Shown here piece by piece: positions 32,327 to 44,399 of a stretch of DNA of 64,000 bases (its first letter is position 1; each line of letters starts with the position of its first letter). The notes below the pieces were generated by a model. That model was given only the letters and a program-made list of their open reading frames with translations. It searched no databases and was not told where the DNA came from. This DNA comes from Schizochytrium sp. TIO01 (taxonomy: Eukaryota; Sar; Bigyra; Thraustochytrida; Thraustochytriidae): assembly GCA_004764695.1 (NCBI GenBank), contig SMSO01000007.1:1867270-1931269 (forward strand). Reading direction: 5' to 3'. Made by a program: the position numbers and the translations under genes.

Positions 32327-34134
32327 GCAAGAAGACATTCATACATAATTTTCTATCGCGTTTTTATTATCTCAGTTCCTCTCTTTTCTTAAATTGTGCA
32401 ATCAAAACCTGCCACATGTCTGTCCGTACATATTAAAACCCCTTGATTGAATAACTTGTAGTCTCCCACCTTTCCGAACAAAGAGTTGGTTTACGTTGCA
32501 TCTTCTACGTCTTTCGTGCAATATATATTATAGGCCCCTTGGAATTAATATCCTATATTGTTGACGTAGAATGCCAGCCAATTCTGCGCGCCACCAATTT
32601 TGCAATAGTTTGGAGATAGCCATTCTTTGAAAAAGGAGCAACATTCAAAATGGAAACTCCATAACAGAAATTAATAAGAATAGTCAATCTACAGCTGATC
32701 AAAATTGAGAAGGGAGACAAAAGTTGCAATGTGCAACAACCATGTGCGAGAGATCAATACGACTCAACATGAGACGCTATAAACCGAGTACAGAGAGAAC
32801 AGGAAAAAGTAAAGCTCAACGAAGTCAGACTTTGCACAGCACTTTGTTCATTCATGTTGAGGCTGCCATATTTGCAGACTCCTTTACGACAACCATTTTT
32901 TATTTTCATAGCAAAACGTGCTCAGAGACCTTTCGTAAACGAGCGACTGCACCACTCCAGAAGGGATGCTTCATGTTCACTTCGCTATTGAGATCTGCAA
33001 ATTCGTCACCCCGAGAATGATATTGAGGTCTGCAATCCGTCCAGAAAATTACTTTCTGGCAAAGTCTATCCTGGTGAGTTTAATTAACAACGAAAAAGTG
33101 GTGATTTATGCTCGCTAAATGGCAGACTTCAGTATAGTAAAAACTGATTTTGTAAACTCTACTACTATACTGAACAACTGTTGGCTTGTGCATGAAACGC
33201 ATTAGTTTGTAGCATATTTCTTTGAGATTCTTATTAGCAATGCTGACCAGACATGATGCAATCGTAAACACCACCGAGGACTAACCCAGCGTAAACTCCC
33301 CTTCGGTGGTGACTGTTTTTTAAGGTAATGAGCATGTCTACGACTCGTGATATCAAGATCTTTCATTGAGGATAGAATCGCAAGTTAAAGTATATAAAAA
33401 ACGGGGGAGGGGGGAAGCAAAACAGAGTTAAAGAGATATTTCAAGGAACACGGGAAGCTAAATGCGACGCATTTAGTAATCACTTCTCTTATCTGTTTTC
33501 ATGTTTCACTTTAAGCTTTTAACTGATGCATTTCAAGTCAGCCGTCCCACCCCACTCTCACACGCAAAACAAAAGAATCTTGTAAATACATACAGCAAAG
33601 TCGTTGAATTGTTGGATCGGGCTGAGTACCAGCCCAGAAGTGATAGCCTATGTTGCTTCTATTCAAAATATTGAAAACTAGAAAAAAATATATATAACCA
33701 AAAAATAAAGTCTACGAAGTGAGGGTGCAAACGCAGCAGCGGCAACAACAAAAAGCGCACTACTGCTTTACGCAAAGAATTCTAGAGCGATGCATGTAAT
33801 GTACCACAAACGAAAGAATTTCATCGCTCCATGTGCTTTGTGGACTCATATACTCTTCACGGGCAAATAAGAAAGCTCTTGCGTAAGCAAGAGCCAAGAA
33901 ACCGTGAGAGTTGATTAAGTCATGTGTAAGTTACACGGGATAATGATTCATGGAGAGGCATCATCAGAGAGAACTAGTTTGAGTAGCCTCGAGCTGGTTC
34001 CGCTGCGACTCTTCTACTTATCTCTGCCGTTTTTGTTTTTTGTTTTTCTCTCTCTCTCTCTGTACGTGTCTGTCTGTCTCTGTCTTGCAATGGTGACCAG
34101 ACTTTGAAAGAGATTGCACGTGCATATGCCCTAT
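32327..34134. other. Intergenic between convergent genes; no gene recognised
   Basis: AT-rich spacer. Short open frames at 32724-33020 and 33922-34107 lack domain character. A CT/GT-rich run lies at about 34045-34085, near the 3' end of the DUF218 gene. Confidence 0.6.
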
Positions 34135-35511
34135 CTAAACGGGGGTCTTCACCTCAAGCTCTGGCTCTTGCGGAAGAAGCGCGGCCTGGGCACGGAGGTC
34201 AGTGAGAAGCTGGTGCTCGAAGGTACGGCGTTGGTCAAGGCTGTACTGGTTGATGTGGCCCAAGAGGTCGCCGTCCTCCGTGGGAAGACCGTCATTCGGG
34301 GCAGGCACTTCAGTGAAGTTGTAAAGCTTGCCAAAGCGCTGCTCAAAAAGGAATTTGGCCCTCGCCATGTGGAACTCACTTGTAATGAGTAAGATCTCCT
34401 TAGGGAAAGCACCAATAGTGCCCTGCTCAAGCATCTCCTTCACGTAGAGAGCGTTCTCAACAGTGGTGGTGGACTGGTTCTCAATGAAGACACGCGAGGC
34501 GTCAACGCCATAGGCACCAACAAGGGCCTCCTTCATGAGTTGGCTCTCGGTCAGAGCGATTTTCTCCACCACACCACCAGCAACGATAATTGGTACGCTG
34601 ACGTTCTCAGCAGCGAGAATGCGCTGGTACAGACTTGCTGCTGTCTCGACACGGTCTTCAAGAATCTTGGTCATGCTGCCATCCGGGTTCAACTGCTGGC
34701 CCAGGACCACAATCACTCTCTTGTCCACCTCGTCATCCTGCTGAGGCATCATCATCTTGTCTGTGCTATTTAGTTCCCCTCGCACCAGGTCTTCTTTGCC
34801 CTCTTCACAGGTCGTGGCCTTACTTCCAGTGCTTCTGGAGGCTTGGTCCAATTCGGGTTTGCTGCCCTCTCTCACAGTTCGGGTTTTGCTGCTCCTTGGA
34901 GTACCAGTACTACTACAAAGCCCCCTTTTGGATGTGCCTTGCAAGAATGCTGTTAATTCTCTTTTTGCTTCCAACCCTCCCAGAAGGAGACTGGCGTTTC
35001 CTCCCGAATTGCAGTTCGTGCTTTGCCGACGGGTGGTTTTGGCGCTGCGCTCCTGCCAGAAGAAGGTTTCGGGTTTGCTATTCTCGCGCCCTGGTCGGCT
35101 TCCAGCTCGCCCCAAAGGTGCCAGCGAGGTGTGACCGGCGTACGGGAATTCCGCTGCCGCTATTAGCCGCACATTCCGGCGTGCCTCCGCCCAGGAAGCA
35201 GTGTGTTTTACTGTTGAGTTCGCGCCGCTGCGTGCTGCTTTGAAGCAGCAGGAGCAGCAGCAGCCCGCAGCAGAGGCGGCGGTGGCAGTGCAGCCCGTGG
35301 GCCGAGATGAGTTCAAGACCGCCGCTGCCGGCCACGCTCTCAGCGCGAGCTTGCCAAGCCGCATCTTCTCAAGCTGGCGAAGGGGGTCTTGGCTGCCAAT
35401 CTCAAACAGGCCACCCAGAGCCGGCCAGGCACGGAGTTCTTTGACTCGTCCAATCGTGAAAGTGCAGAAGAGCCAAAGTAATGAACCATACTCAGGTATT
35501 ACGATTTCCAT
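34135..35511 (-). CDS. DUF218 (YdcF/SanA/ElyC-like) domain protein
   Basis: The last ~200 residues form a clear DUF218 domain: KRVIVVLGQQLNPDGSMTK, PIIVAGGVVEK, ESQLMKEALVGAYGVDASRV, FIENQSTTTVENALYVKEML and EILLITSEFHMARAKFLFEQ. Bacterial relatives are envelope-associated; the biochemical role in eukaryotes is not established. The frame opens at ATG 35511 (458 residues), but the first 250 residues are low-complexity (Ala, Ser, Cys, Arg). Alternative starts are ATG 35364, giving a basic hydrophobic N-terminus and a Cys cluster AGCCCSCCF that could be an acylation or targeting region, and ATG 34755 (MMMPQQ), giving the bare domain of 206 residues. I list the longest frame; the true start is uncertain. 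Confidence 0.75.
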   Translation of the reverse strand: MEIVIPEYGSLLWLFCTFTIGRVKELRAWPALGGLFEIGSQDPLRQLEKMRLGKLALRAWPAAAVLNSSRPTGCTATAASAAGCCCSCCFKAARSGANSTVKHTASWAEARRNVRLIAAAEFPYAGHTSLAPLGRAGSRPGRENSKPETFFWQERSAKTTRRQSTNCNSGGNASLLLGGLEAKRELTAFLQGTSKRGLCSSTGTPRSSKTRTVREGSKPELDQASRSTGSKATTCEEGKEDLVRGELNSTDKMMMPQQDDEVDKRVIVVLGQQLNPDGSMTKILEDRVETAASLYQRILAAENVSVPIIVAGGVVEKIALTESQLMKEALVGAYGVDASRVFIENQSTTTVENALYVKEMLEQGTIGAFPKEILLITSEFHMARAKFLFEQRFGKLYNFTEVPAPNDGLPTEDGDLLGHINQYSLDQRRTFEHQLLTDLRAQAALLPQEPELEVKTPV

Positions 35512-37985
35512 TTTCTGTGGCTTCCTCTCTCTCTGTAAAAAGTACTTTATATATTATATATGCACATATACATAACTTTTGTTTTAAAAGAAATGAGTTT
35601 CAATGTCAACAATAATATATATATATATTATTATTTTTTCAATTGATGATGTTAATTTAATCAAAATAAAAATGTTAAAGTTGTTAGGTATAGGAGTAAC
35701 ATGAACTTACCACGACTTTTGTCATCTTTGCTGCGATCTCTTCAACAGCCACGAAGGGGAGGCACGAGCGCAGCAGACGCCACGTCATTCGTTTGTTTTA
35801 GCTTCTTCAATATATCCGTGTCCCGTATGGGAGATCCTAATCTCACTCGGTAGAAGTCAGCACGTAAGAGGTAGTGAGTAACTAAGTGTTCAAGATTCGG
35901 GAGTTGAAAGGTCCAGCAAGAGCTGCGAACTTGCTTGCACTCGCGGATCTGGGAGGGAGGCAGGCCACACTCGTTGCATTTTCGGAGGGGTGTCGCGGAC
36001 GACGGGAATTTTCGCAGGAAATGTTGCGCGGAGGCCGCGAGGCAACGAGGGAGACCCTCATCTCAGCGCAGCGCTCGTCGCAGATTTCGCGCACGCGCCT
36101 GCAACCTTCTGTAATCGACGGCGCAGAGTTCCGCATCTAGCGCGCACCTTCCTGGCCTCACAGGCCGCCAGGTGTGGGAACGCTGCGGGGAACGCCCCGG
36201 CTCACAATCCTGCCCCGCAGCGCAACGCCTTCCGGAGCTGACTCAAGCTGAAGCCAACACAATGCGAAGCTGCAGCTTCTGACCCGTGAGGGCGCTGTGG
36301 GGTGTGCACACCCGCTCCCGGCTCTGGAGATGGTTGTCATGGAGGGTCGTTCGTGCCGTTTGATTGACCGCGATCGCCGGTGATGGATTGATTCATTCAT
36401 GCATTCTGAATATCCAAGCTGCCTGCACAGGCCACCGAAGCTCGTCCCGCGAGTACCTCAAGCTTTTAGAGCGAATCCTCGTTATTTAGTACATTTTCTC
36501 TCTTTCTCCCGATTTCATAGAAATTATAACCAGAAACCACAATACACCTAGTGCGAGCGATATACAAAACTCTAAGCCTAGTAGGTACGCAGACACATAG
36601 GTAGTACCTACCTACTTCCTTAATCTCTTATTTATTACTCAATTTATCACTTAACTCTCACTCTCATGACTCCTAAAACCATCGAAGGTCGCGAAAAAAT
36701 CAAAACCGTTCGATCGATCGATCACTTCGTTCATTCATTCATTCGATGACGATGACGGAGTCGAATCGATCGGCCAAACAGCAGTCAGTCGCGCTTTGGC
36801 CACTTTCGACCCCTCTCTCTCGAGCGGAAAACCGGCCTGAACGAGCCGAGTCAGGCCGACTGCACGCCCGTTTGCGCAGAAAGAAACCAACACACCAACG
36901 CGCTTCGTGACGTTGTTGACTGTTGTTGTTGCTGCCACGAGGGATTCGGAAGCTCGCGCTGCCGCGGGATCGAGGTCAGACCTTGTCAGGAATTACATCG
37001 TAGCCATTAATTACACTCACTTTCTCACTCTGGGTATACATATATATACATACATATATACATATATATACATATATAAGCGTACATACAAGTGATCATA
37101 TATATATAAATAAGAGATATGTATGTATGTATCTACGTATATCTTATGCTGCGGAGGCCTATTTGGGCGTAGGCCGTGCTAGGAGGACCTTGCTTTAGGG
37201 AAGAGAATGAGCGACCACTGTTCCACACGTTCCAGTTGGCTGAAAGATCGCGTGAAGAAAACCAACTCCAGGCTTGATGGGGATAGATTGAAGATAGATT
37301 GGTGGATTGATTGATTGATTGATAGATAGATAGATAGATAGATGGAGTCTGGCGATCGTGATTGATACGTCGCGACCGACACCCACGGCAGAGGTGAGTA
37401 GTTGGAGTGGACTCTGATTTGTAGAGACTCCTGTGGGTTTTAGGTGATAACATCGCCTGATTACTACATGCACTGTTTGCGCTGGCACGTTTTTTATTAA
37501 TTAATTAATTTGTTGGTTGTTTGTTTGTTTGTTTGTTTGTTTGTTGTTTGATTTATAAGGTGATGCACGTTCGTATTGACGAGAATTTGAGCAGTGCTAA
37601 CGATGATGGCGGCGTTGTACTGTTTGCAATAGCTAAGGAGCCTGCTCGAAGGGGGAAGCCACCGTCGGCCAGACACGAGCCGCGCTCGATCATCACCCGT
37701 CGTGCTCAGCGCATATTTTATTAACAGTTGCTGCAACGCCGTGGCCTTTCAGCAGTGCTGTAGACGGCAAGGCGAGAGCACGGTTTGGTCTTTCAGGCTC
37801 TAATAGAAGAGAAGTCTTGGATTTTATCTCTTCGTTTGCACCCTAGACCTGGAGGTACACACTGCGGTAATAATTATGTAGGTTAGTCACGGTATTGGTA
37901 AATCTTACTACGATGCTCAACTTGAACTCAGATCGAAACCTTAATCCGTGGCCTTTTTGCAGAATAAAATCCTGAGTACCTACTT
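35512..37985. other. Gene-poor spacer with microsatellites
   Basis: Contains a TA run (about 35613-35632), a GATC tandem (about 36711-36723), TA/CATA arrays (about 37025-37135), a GATT/GATA array (about 37303-37342) and a GTTT array (about 37511-37547). A short open segment at 37521-37724 has protein-like composition after the repeat (includes MHVRIDENLSSANDDGGVV) but no recognisable family. Confidence 0.5.
37025..37135. repeat. TA/CATA-rich microsatellite
   Basis: Alternating TATA and CATA units with a GTAT cluster at the end, strongly AT-rich, read directly. Confidence 0.85.
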
Positions 37986-38438
37986 ACTACTTCAATACCG
38001 AAGATATTCCTGGACGTGCTTCCGTAATACGAGAATTGTCATGCCCTGAAGCGTTGCAGAGTGCCTGTACGATCCACTTTAGCGCCCAGGAGGCGCCTTC
38101 CGGAAAAACCTTACTGAGACCATCGATGCGTGACTTTTCTGAGTGCGATCTCGGACCAGGACATACTAGCAACGCTTTTACACCCCAGCTCATCTCGAGC
38201 GAGCGAGGATGTCATAGGACTGATTCTTGATCGAAAACGCGTCATCCTACACTTGGCCTGTAGTCTATTGATGGCCAAATGGCAAATCATGCCAGCGTCG
38301 CAGAAAACAAAATCTGCACTCCGTATCACGAGTGGTTTGTACCTACTAAAGCCTGCGCCAAACGCCAATGATCAAACAGATGTATTGAACAGCAAAACCA
38401 TTAGCGTCTACATCCCGTGTAATTTAGTTGCACAGTAG
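37981..38438 (+). pseudogene. Possible frameshifted gene relic, unidentified
   Basis: Protein-like sequence is open from about 37981 (contains YFNTEDIPGRASVIRELSCP and GPGHTSNAFTPQLISSERG). At a GAGCGAGCGAGG micro-repeat near 38200 the coding-like reading passes to another frame, open to a TAG at 38438 (contains EDVIGLILDRKRVILHLACS and LLKPAPNANDQTDVLNSKTI). No start codon context or family is recognised. A relic with one slippage frameshift is the simplest reading; an alternative is chance. Confidence 0.3.
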
Positions 38439-40935
38439 CAGTTTTGTTGAGCTGGTCTCTCCAAAACGTTGGATTGTGAGTCAAAACAGGCTTTTGCAAA
38501 TTCATCAAATTTCTCGGATAGGATTCATTTTCATGGGCGCACCCTTCACCAGGCAGTCAGTCTACAGAAAATGATCTCAATGGACCTTGTTCGAGGGAGG
38601 CTGCCCGTCAATTGTTGATCGCATTTGAGCTTTTGGAACTTTTTGCTCGTTATCATTTCAAGTGTTTGTATTTTTCTGCTGCCTCTGAGATGAAGCCTGC
38701 AATATAGGATGGGTCCACGATATTAGACTGTCCTGGATCCTAGTCTACTCACATTAGAATTTAAAGAAGGGGTTTTCTATACACAGAGTTTTGGGAGCAC
38801 CTAGGTACTTCATCATTGCCAGAAGAATTTTTTGTGTTGCACAAAGACTACTTACAAAGCACAATGCTTCGTGAATTTAATAAGTGTCTGGAGTTGATTT
38901 CTTGATTTATTTGCTGGTATCAAAAACTTCATAATGAAAGACCTGCAAAAGCAATGTCAATAATGAGTGGACGCTATAGGACAGAATTTTCATCTGACTT
39001 TAAGCTGCGAAACCTGTTTGCAGCGAGTGAAAATCATAGAGTTCTGTAAGCTTCCGGCCCGGACCTTAAACCTATGTTTTATGAATGTTGTATTAATCAC
39101 GTACCAAAAACATTGTTCATGCAGTAAATCAATTCAAGGTATCAGCTTGCTATATCTTAAAGAACTAGTATAAAATGATGTTAATATATTCGAACCTCAT
39201 TCAATTTTTCTTCACGCATAATACCCCGTCACCGAGTTCCTAAAATGAAATGAAATGAAGAGACATTTCTTTACTTAATTTTAGAAAGCCAAATCACAGA
39301 GAATCTAGGTTTAAGCCAAACGCATTTTTTTAAAAGCGCAACATAAATGTAGAGGAATTAATTATCCCGGCGTGAGATATTCCGAAGCAAAACGAAGAGT
39401 ACTACGCACTTCAAGGATAGAATGGCATTTATAATTGCTAATATCATAGATGGTATGAAAGCTAGTATTGTGAATTTGGAGTCTATGCAATTGATGCACT
39501 GCTTACGATGTTTTAGTGAATTTCGTGTTCCATGGCGCAACCATAGTATTACATAAAATCTTCACTCTATTGTTTGTTTTGCGCTTAGTTTTACATATGA
39601 AGGGCTATATACAAAGGAGGAAAACAAAAAGATCATACTTTCTCTCCTGAAAGAGGGTTTCAGACTTCGGCGCATGCTTGGGATTGTTTCTTTCTTTTTC
39701 TTTTCTTTTTTTTTAATCCACCACACTAATTTGGAGAATCAATACTACAGTTCTCGTTTTAAAATCAATAGAATGTATGTGGCGCGAGCACCTATTCCAG
39801 TTCATATCGAGTCAAACTGATTAATTAATTGAGAGACGACAATGTCGAAAACATGTCACTCATTAGAAAATATAGAGTCTTCATGGTGCCCCATTTTTTT
39901 TGTGAACGGTGTGTTTGTATTGGTTTGTGCTTCAAATTGCACAAACGTTGATTACAATTTTCTTGTGACAGAATATTAATTTGCAATCAATATGCAGGAT
40001 CAGTCGCTATAATATGAAAATGAATCCTCTAGGCCATGTATTTTCCATTGAGTGCCCTCTTGACGATTTCCTTGAGTTTGCTATACCTACCTACTAAGCT
40101 CTGCATCTAATCTTCCTGTGGTTGATTAAGCAAGAACAAAAGAGACAATCGTGAGTTTGTATTGTTTCTCTCATTCATGTTCCATCGCTGCAAAGCTGTT
40201 TTAAGTTTCCACCATCTGGGGAGACCCCCGAAAGAAGCCACAAAGAGTTCTAAACATGGCCGTTTCTTACTTGGCGAGACCATACCAGAGACAACTGAAC
40301 TGGTAAAGTATATTTACAGTTTCTACAATAATAGAGTAATCTGTATATGTGCTCTCCATTAGAAAGAAACAAAATACGTTGCACATTGCAACTATTTCCC
40401 TGAGAAATAAAATACATAATAATTATAAGTGTAGAAGATCAGCACAAGCTTTGGGATTCGTTAAACATGAGTTCATGTTTGTCGTAATGCAATCAGTTCT
40501 TTTTAATCTTCAAGGGTCGTCTATTTACTAAAGATCAAAAGCCTGATATAGGTCCGTGGATTTTATGTCAACATACTTCTACAAAGTCTCAGAAGAAGCC
40601 GTTGAACGGGTCAGAGATGCACATTTTTCCATGTACAGTTGTCAGCCTCTAGCCTTGGAGACCAGAAGGACACAAAAATGGCAGACAGTCAGAATACATC
40701 GGACTGCCATACATTCGCTCCAGTTTGCTATTTGGTGAATGGAATTTGTGCATAAATCACGTAGTAGAGACTGTCTTGGACGTAACGGTGCGTTAGAATT
40801 CGTTATGTACACTACCCACCTTTCACTTATGAATACACTAAAACAGGTTTTGCTTTTCTTCGAAGAAGAGAGACACCAGCTCTTCTTCGATACAGTATCG
40901 AGCTTCTTATTTGATTAGTCCTAGTTAAAGTCAAA
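38439..40935. other. AT-rich spacer; no gene recognised
   Basis: No open frame with clear protein character except short ones (for example 40556-40738). Poly-T and AT-rich tracts occur at about 39690-39715 and 39895. Confidence 0.5.
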
Positions 40936-41206
40936 ATGCCATTGAAGGAGCTGGAAAGATGCTACTCCTTCTTTGGCAACCTTGGAAGAGTACTTAAGTA
41001 TGGACCCATCTACTTCACGTCGGACAAAAGACATCCCTTGTGAGCGAACCCGTTAAGCTGATACTCAGATGGAAACCATGGCGAGACCACAAGAGCGGCA
41101 GGAAAGCACATTTTGGCACGACTGCTCACAACAACATGATACTGCCACGGCATTTGCGCAGGAGGTGGTAGAAGTTGCAGATGCACTTTTAAAAACTATA
41201 TTTTAA
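40936..41206 (+). pseudogene. Two short protein-like ORFs, possible relic
   Basis: A 35-codon ORF from ATG 40936 (contains CYSFFGNLGRVLKYGPIYFT) ends at 41043. In another frame a 45-codon ORF starts at ATG 41069 (contains TATAFAQEVVEVADALLKT) and ends at 41206. Both have ordinary amino-acid composition in an otherwise AT-rich background. They may be pieces of one broken gene. No family is recognised. Confidence 0.2.
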
Positions 41207-43216
41207 AGTTAATGTATTAATTTTAATTTTAATTTAAAAGAAAAACTAATTTAATGAATATTAAAACTTTAAAATATATATTATTTTTTTTTAATTTAGG
41301 ATCTTTATTTAAGAAAGAAAAAAATGTTGGCCTGAGGAAACATTGTTTTCTTTACATTTATAAACATTATTCATACATTTCACTATTTTTTTAAAAATCG
41401 TTAAATAACATATATACCGTGACGCCTAAAAACTTTTATTGATTAAATACCGAGTAGTGATAATCGCGTTCATTTAGTATTTGCTCTTGATTGCTTTTCT
41501 GGTTACTTTGGCTTTGCGTTTCAGGTTCATTTGTCAAATGAGCGTTCGACGTCAGGATTCATCTTTTCGAAAATGAATGCACCATGGAGGTAGCAATTGT
41601 ACTAGGACCTTATGATTCTGAACACGAGCACAAAGACTCCAAAGAAAATTTACAGAAGAAGAATGAGTTGTGGTTCTCAATACAAGTCTCACAAGTGCCG
41701 AGTCGACTCTGCGATTCGTCTCGAGAGTACTGCGCACAGTTTCCCTTTTGTTTCTCTTCGATCTATCCTCGCCGCTCAAAGTGGTACATACGCACCTGGA
41801 CATCTTCTACGCGTAGGTAGTGAGTTACCTATCGCCCCAGACGACAAGCGTCTTTAATATAGCTTACATTCTCACCTCGAGCAAGATAACACGACCCGAC
41901 GATGGAAACGTTGCAAGATCATTCTACAATAATGATGCAGCTTCGTGAAGCTAGATTTTGCATTTCTATAAAAGTGCTGTGCTCGGCACTAGGCCGGCCG
42001 TGTTTGACTTCAAGTTTGAACCTCGAGCTCTGGGAACCCAGAGTTGGCCATTGCCGGCGCCGTTCATACTGTAGTCACAAGAAGCAGCGAAATGCACGAC
42101 AAGCAGTCTTGCCCAGCAAAGATTCGCATGCGTTCCTGTCCGCAAACGAAGCACAATCGCATTCGCTGGCGCTTCTCCATCGAATGAACGAATCAGTGAA
42201 TACATCTGTCTACATACAATATCTCCCGCACTGCATTATATTCAGTTGCACCACATCTTTGTCAGGTACGGTTGTGTGAAAGCGCACAAGCGTACGAACG
42301 TACGAGCGTGCAAGCGCACTACAAGCAAGCAAGCAAGCAAGCAAACAGGCAGCGATGATGCTACTGTTGTCAACGAGCGTGCAAGGTTTTATGCGACTTG
42401 AGGCTCTTCAAGTTCGAGTCTATGCCTGCTCTTTTCAAGGCCTCCGTCAGTGCAAGCAAGACCCAGAGCCAGAACGCTGCAACCGCAGAGCGTCAGATTC
42501 CTCTGCAAATACAGGAACCAGCTCTGTTGCACGACAGGCTCTCTTTCCGCAGGATCGCCACTAGGCGGGCGACGTGGCCGTCCTGCTCATTGCCCAAGGA
42601 GCGAGCTGGGCCTTTCAATCTCGTTGCCTCTTTATAAGGATCTGCGAGACTATTCGGCTCAATTTAATTTGGTAGAAACGCCTTCACTATGATCAAAAAG
42701 TGAAAAATAATGACACCAGCCAGGCGGAACGAATGGAACGCCTGGAACGCTCAGAATGAACGGAACAGACTGAAGAGAACAGGGGAACAGAAGTGAAAGT
42801 TCAAACAAGCCTGACTGTGACTGAGAACTTGAACTTTCATCGAAGGACCTTGAGACGCAGCTCGTACGCGGAAGAGCCGTCGATAAACTCGCGGGAAGCC
42901 ATGCCCCTCCACATGAGCGCGTCTGTTTTGCTTGAGGCTGAGGGGCTGACACGAAGGAAGGTAAGGTGAGTTGAGGTGATGGCTGATGGACGAATGGATG
43001 GCGGACAAATTGAAGATGCCCGTGGCGACGGCTCACTTTGGCGGATTCCGCGTCGTGAGACCGACGAGAGAATTGCAGGGAGGTCCGAGAAGAAGAGGGC
43101 GGGACTGCGGAGTATCTGCGATGAACCAGCGGGCGAGCGAGCAAGCACCTGGAGAGGTTTCACGATGGCGAGGGCCTGAGGGGTTCTGGTTGTTCCTTAT
43201 GAATCCCAACAGATAA
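41207..43216. other. Spacer, AT-rich then GC-rich; no gene recognised
   Basis: Strongly AT-rich at 41.2-41.45 kb. A GCAA run lies at about 42323-42346. The open frame at 41902-42279 (125 codons) has no recognisable domain and is not accepted as a gene. Confidence 0.45.
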
Positions 43217-43229
43217 CTAGAAAATTGCA

Positions 43230-43412
43230 TGAAAGTTCTGAATTTCGAAATTCAAATTTTGGATTTGGGGATTTTGAATTTTGAATTTCGCAATTCAAAT
43301 TTTGGAGTTTGAATTTTGAATTTTGGATTTCGAATTTTGGATTTGGTGGAAACCTAGGAATTTGAAATTCAAGTTCAAATCCAAAACCAAAACCAAAACC
43401 AAAACCAAAATC
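43230..43412. repeat. Degenerate GAATTTTGGATTT repeats with palindromes and CCAAAA tandem
   Basis: Imperfect reiteration of GAATTT, CAAATTTT and TTTTGGATTT blocks ends in about five CCAAAA units. It includes a perfect 14-base palindrome, GAATTTCGAAATTC, near 43238. TTTTGGATTT copies on the left are complementary to AAATCCAAAA at the right end, so the single strand could fold into a long hairpin. Confidence 0.8.
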
Positions 43413-44399
43413 GAAACGCGTTTTCATCCGCCGTCGCTCGCACAACTTTCTTCTGCATCGCCACTCTGCAGCGACCTCGGCGAATGACCTCGGGACGCCA
43501 GATCCTGCAAGCGGAGAAAGAGTCCCTTCACCAGACGCGGTCGCGGGCGACGCGGTCGCGTTTTCTCAAACCAGATCTGTGCTTCTGGTCTTGCTCCTCA
43601 TCCGTGGCTGTGGAGTTTCAAAAGGCTCTCCTTTTACGATCGATTGCCCAGTTTGAAATTTCAAGCTGGGACTGGGCATCTCCGCCTCTCAAAGCCGTTG
43701 TCCATGCGAGAGAAACCTGTTCGCTGGGCACCAGAAGATGAAGACTCCGCATTCGAGGCGAAGCTTGAGCAGCCAAGTGCTCGAGAGGACGCCTCGCGTG
43801 AAGCGTGAGGACAATGCGTCCCATCGTTTGTGCACTTTTTAAAATGCGCAATAATAAATGGAGTTTCAAAACATGTAATACCTAGGTCCCTACCCTTTTT
43901 ATTTGTTTCATTTTCCCTTTTAAAAAAATTAATAAAAAGAAATATAAAACATTTTCATTTTATTATTTTTTTAATTAATGAAAATTATAAATTAAAGCGC
44001 TTTTGAAAATATTCAAGAAAGAAAAAGCGAGCCCTAGTATTATTCTTGAAAAGGTTCCCTTTTCCCCCTTTTTTTTCCTTTTCTTTTCCTTTTCCCTTTT
44101 CCCCCTTTTTTTTCCTTTTCTTTTCCTTCCCTCTTTTTTAAATGTATCATTCGGTTGCTCAAAAGGCGGGTAATCCATACACCGCTTCTGGTATGTACCC
44201 TTTCCATACCAATTTGCCCAAATACTTTCTTTACAGTGTTGAAAGGAGCTTAGTATTAAAGGTTTAAAGGTTTAAAATAATAATTATTATTATTATCATC
44301 ATTATTACTATGACTATTATTATTGTTTTATTATTATGATTAAAAAGGGGAAACCAAAGCAGATGAAAACTCTTTCTTCAGGCAACTGCTAAGCGCAGT
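43413..44399. other. Spacer; no gene recognised
   Basis: Mixed GC at 43.4-43.8 kb, then very AT-rich. A pyrimidine-only tract of CCTTTTC-type units occupies about 44056-44138 and an ATT/TAT run lies at about 44279-44340. Confidence 0.5.

Noticed and set aside
43381-43412. Possible telomeric repeat (CCAAAA)n
   Set aside because: Only about five units inside a degenerate repeat block, so internal simple sequence is the better reading.
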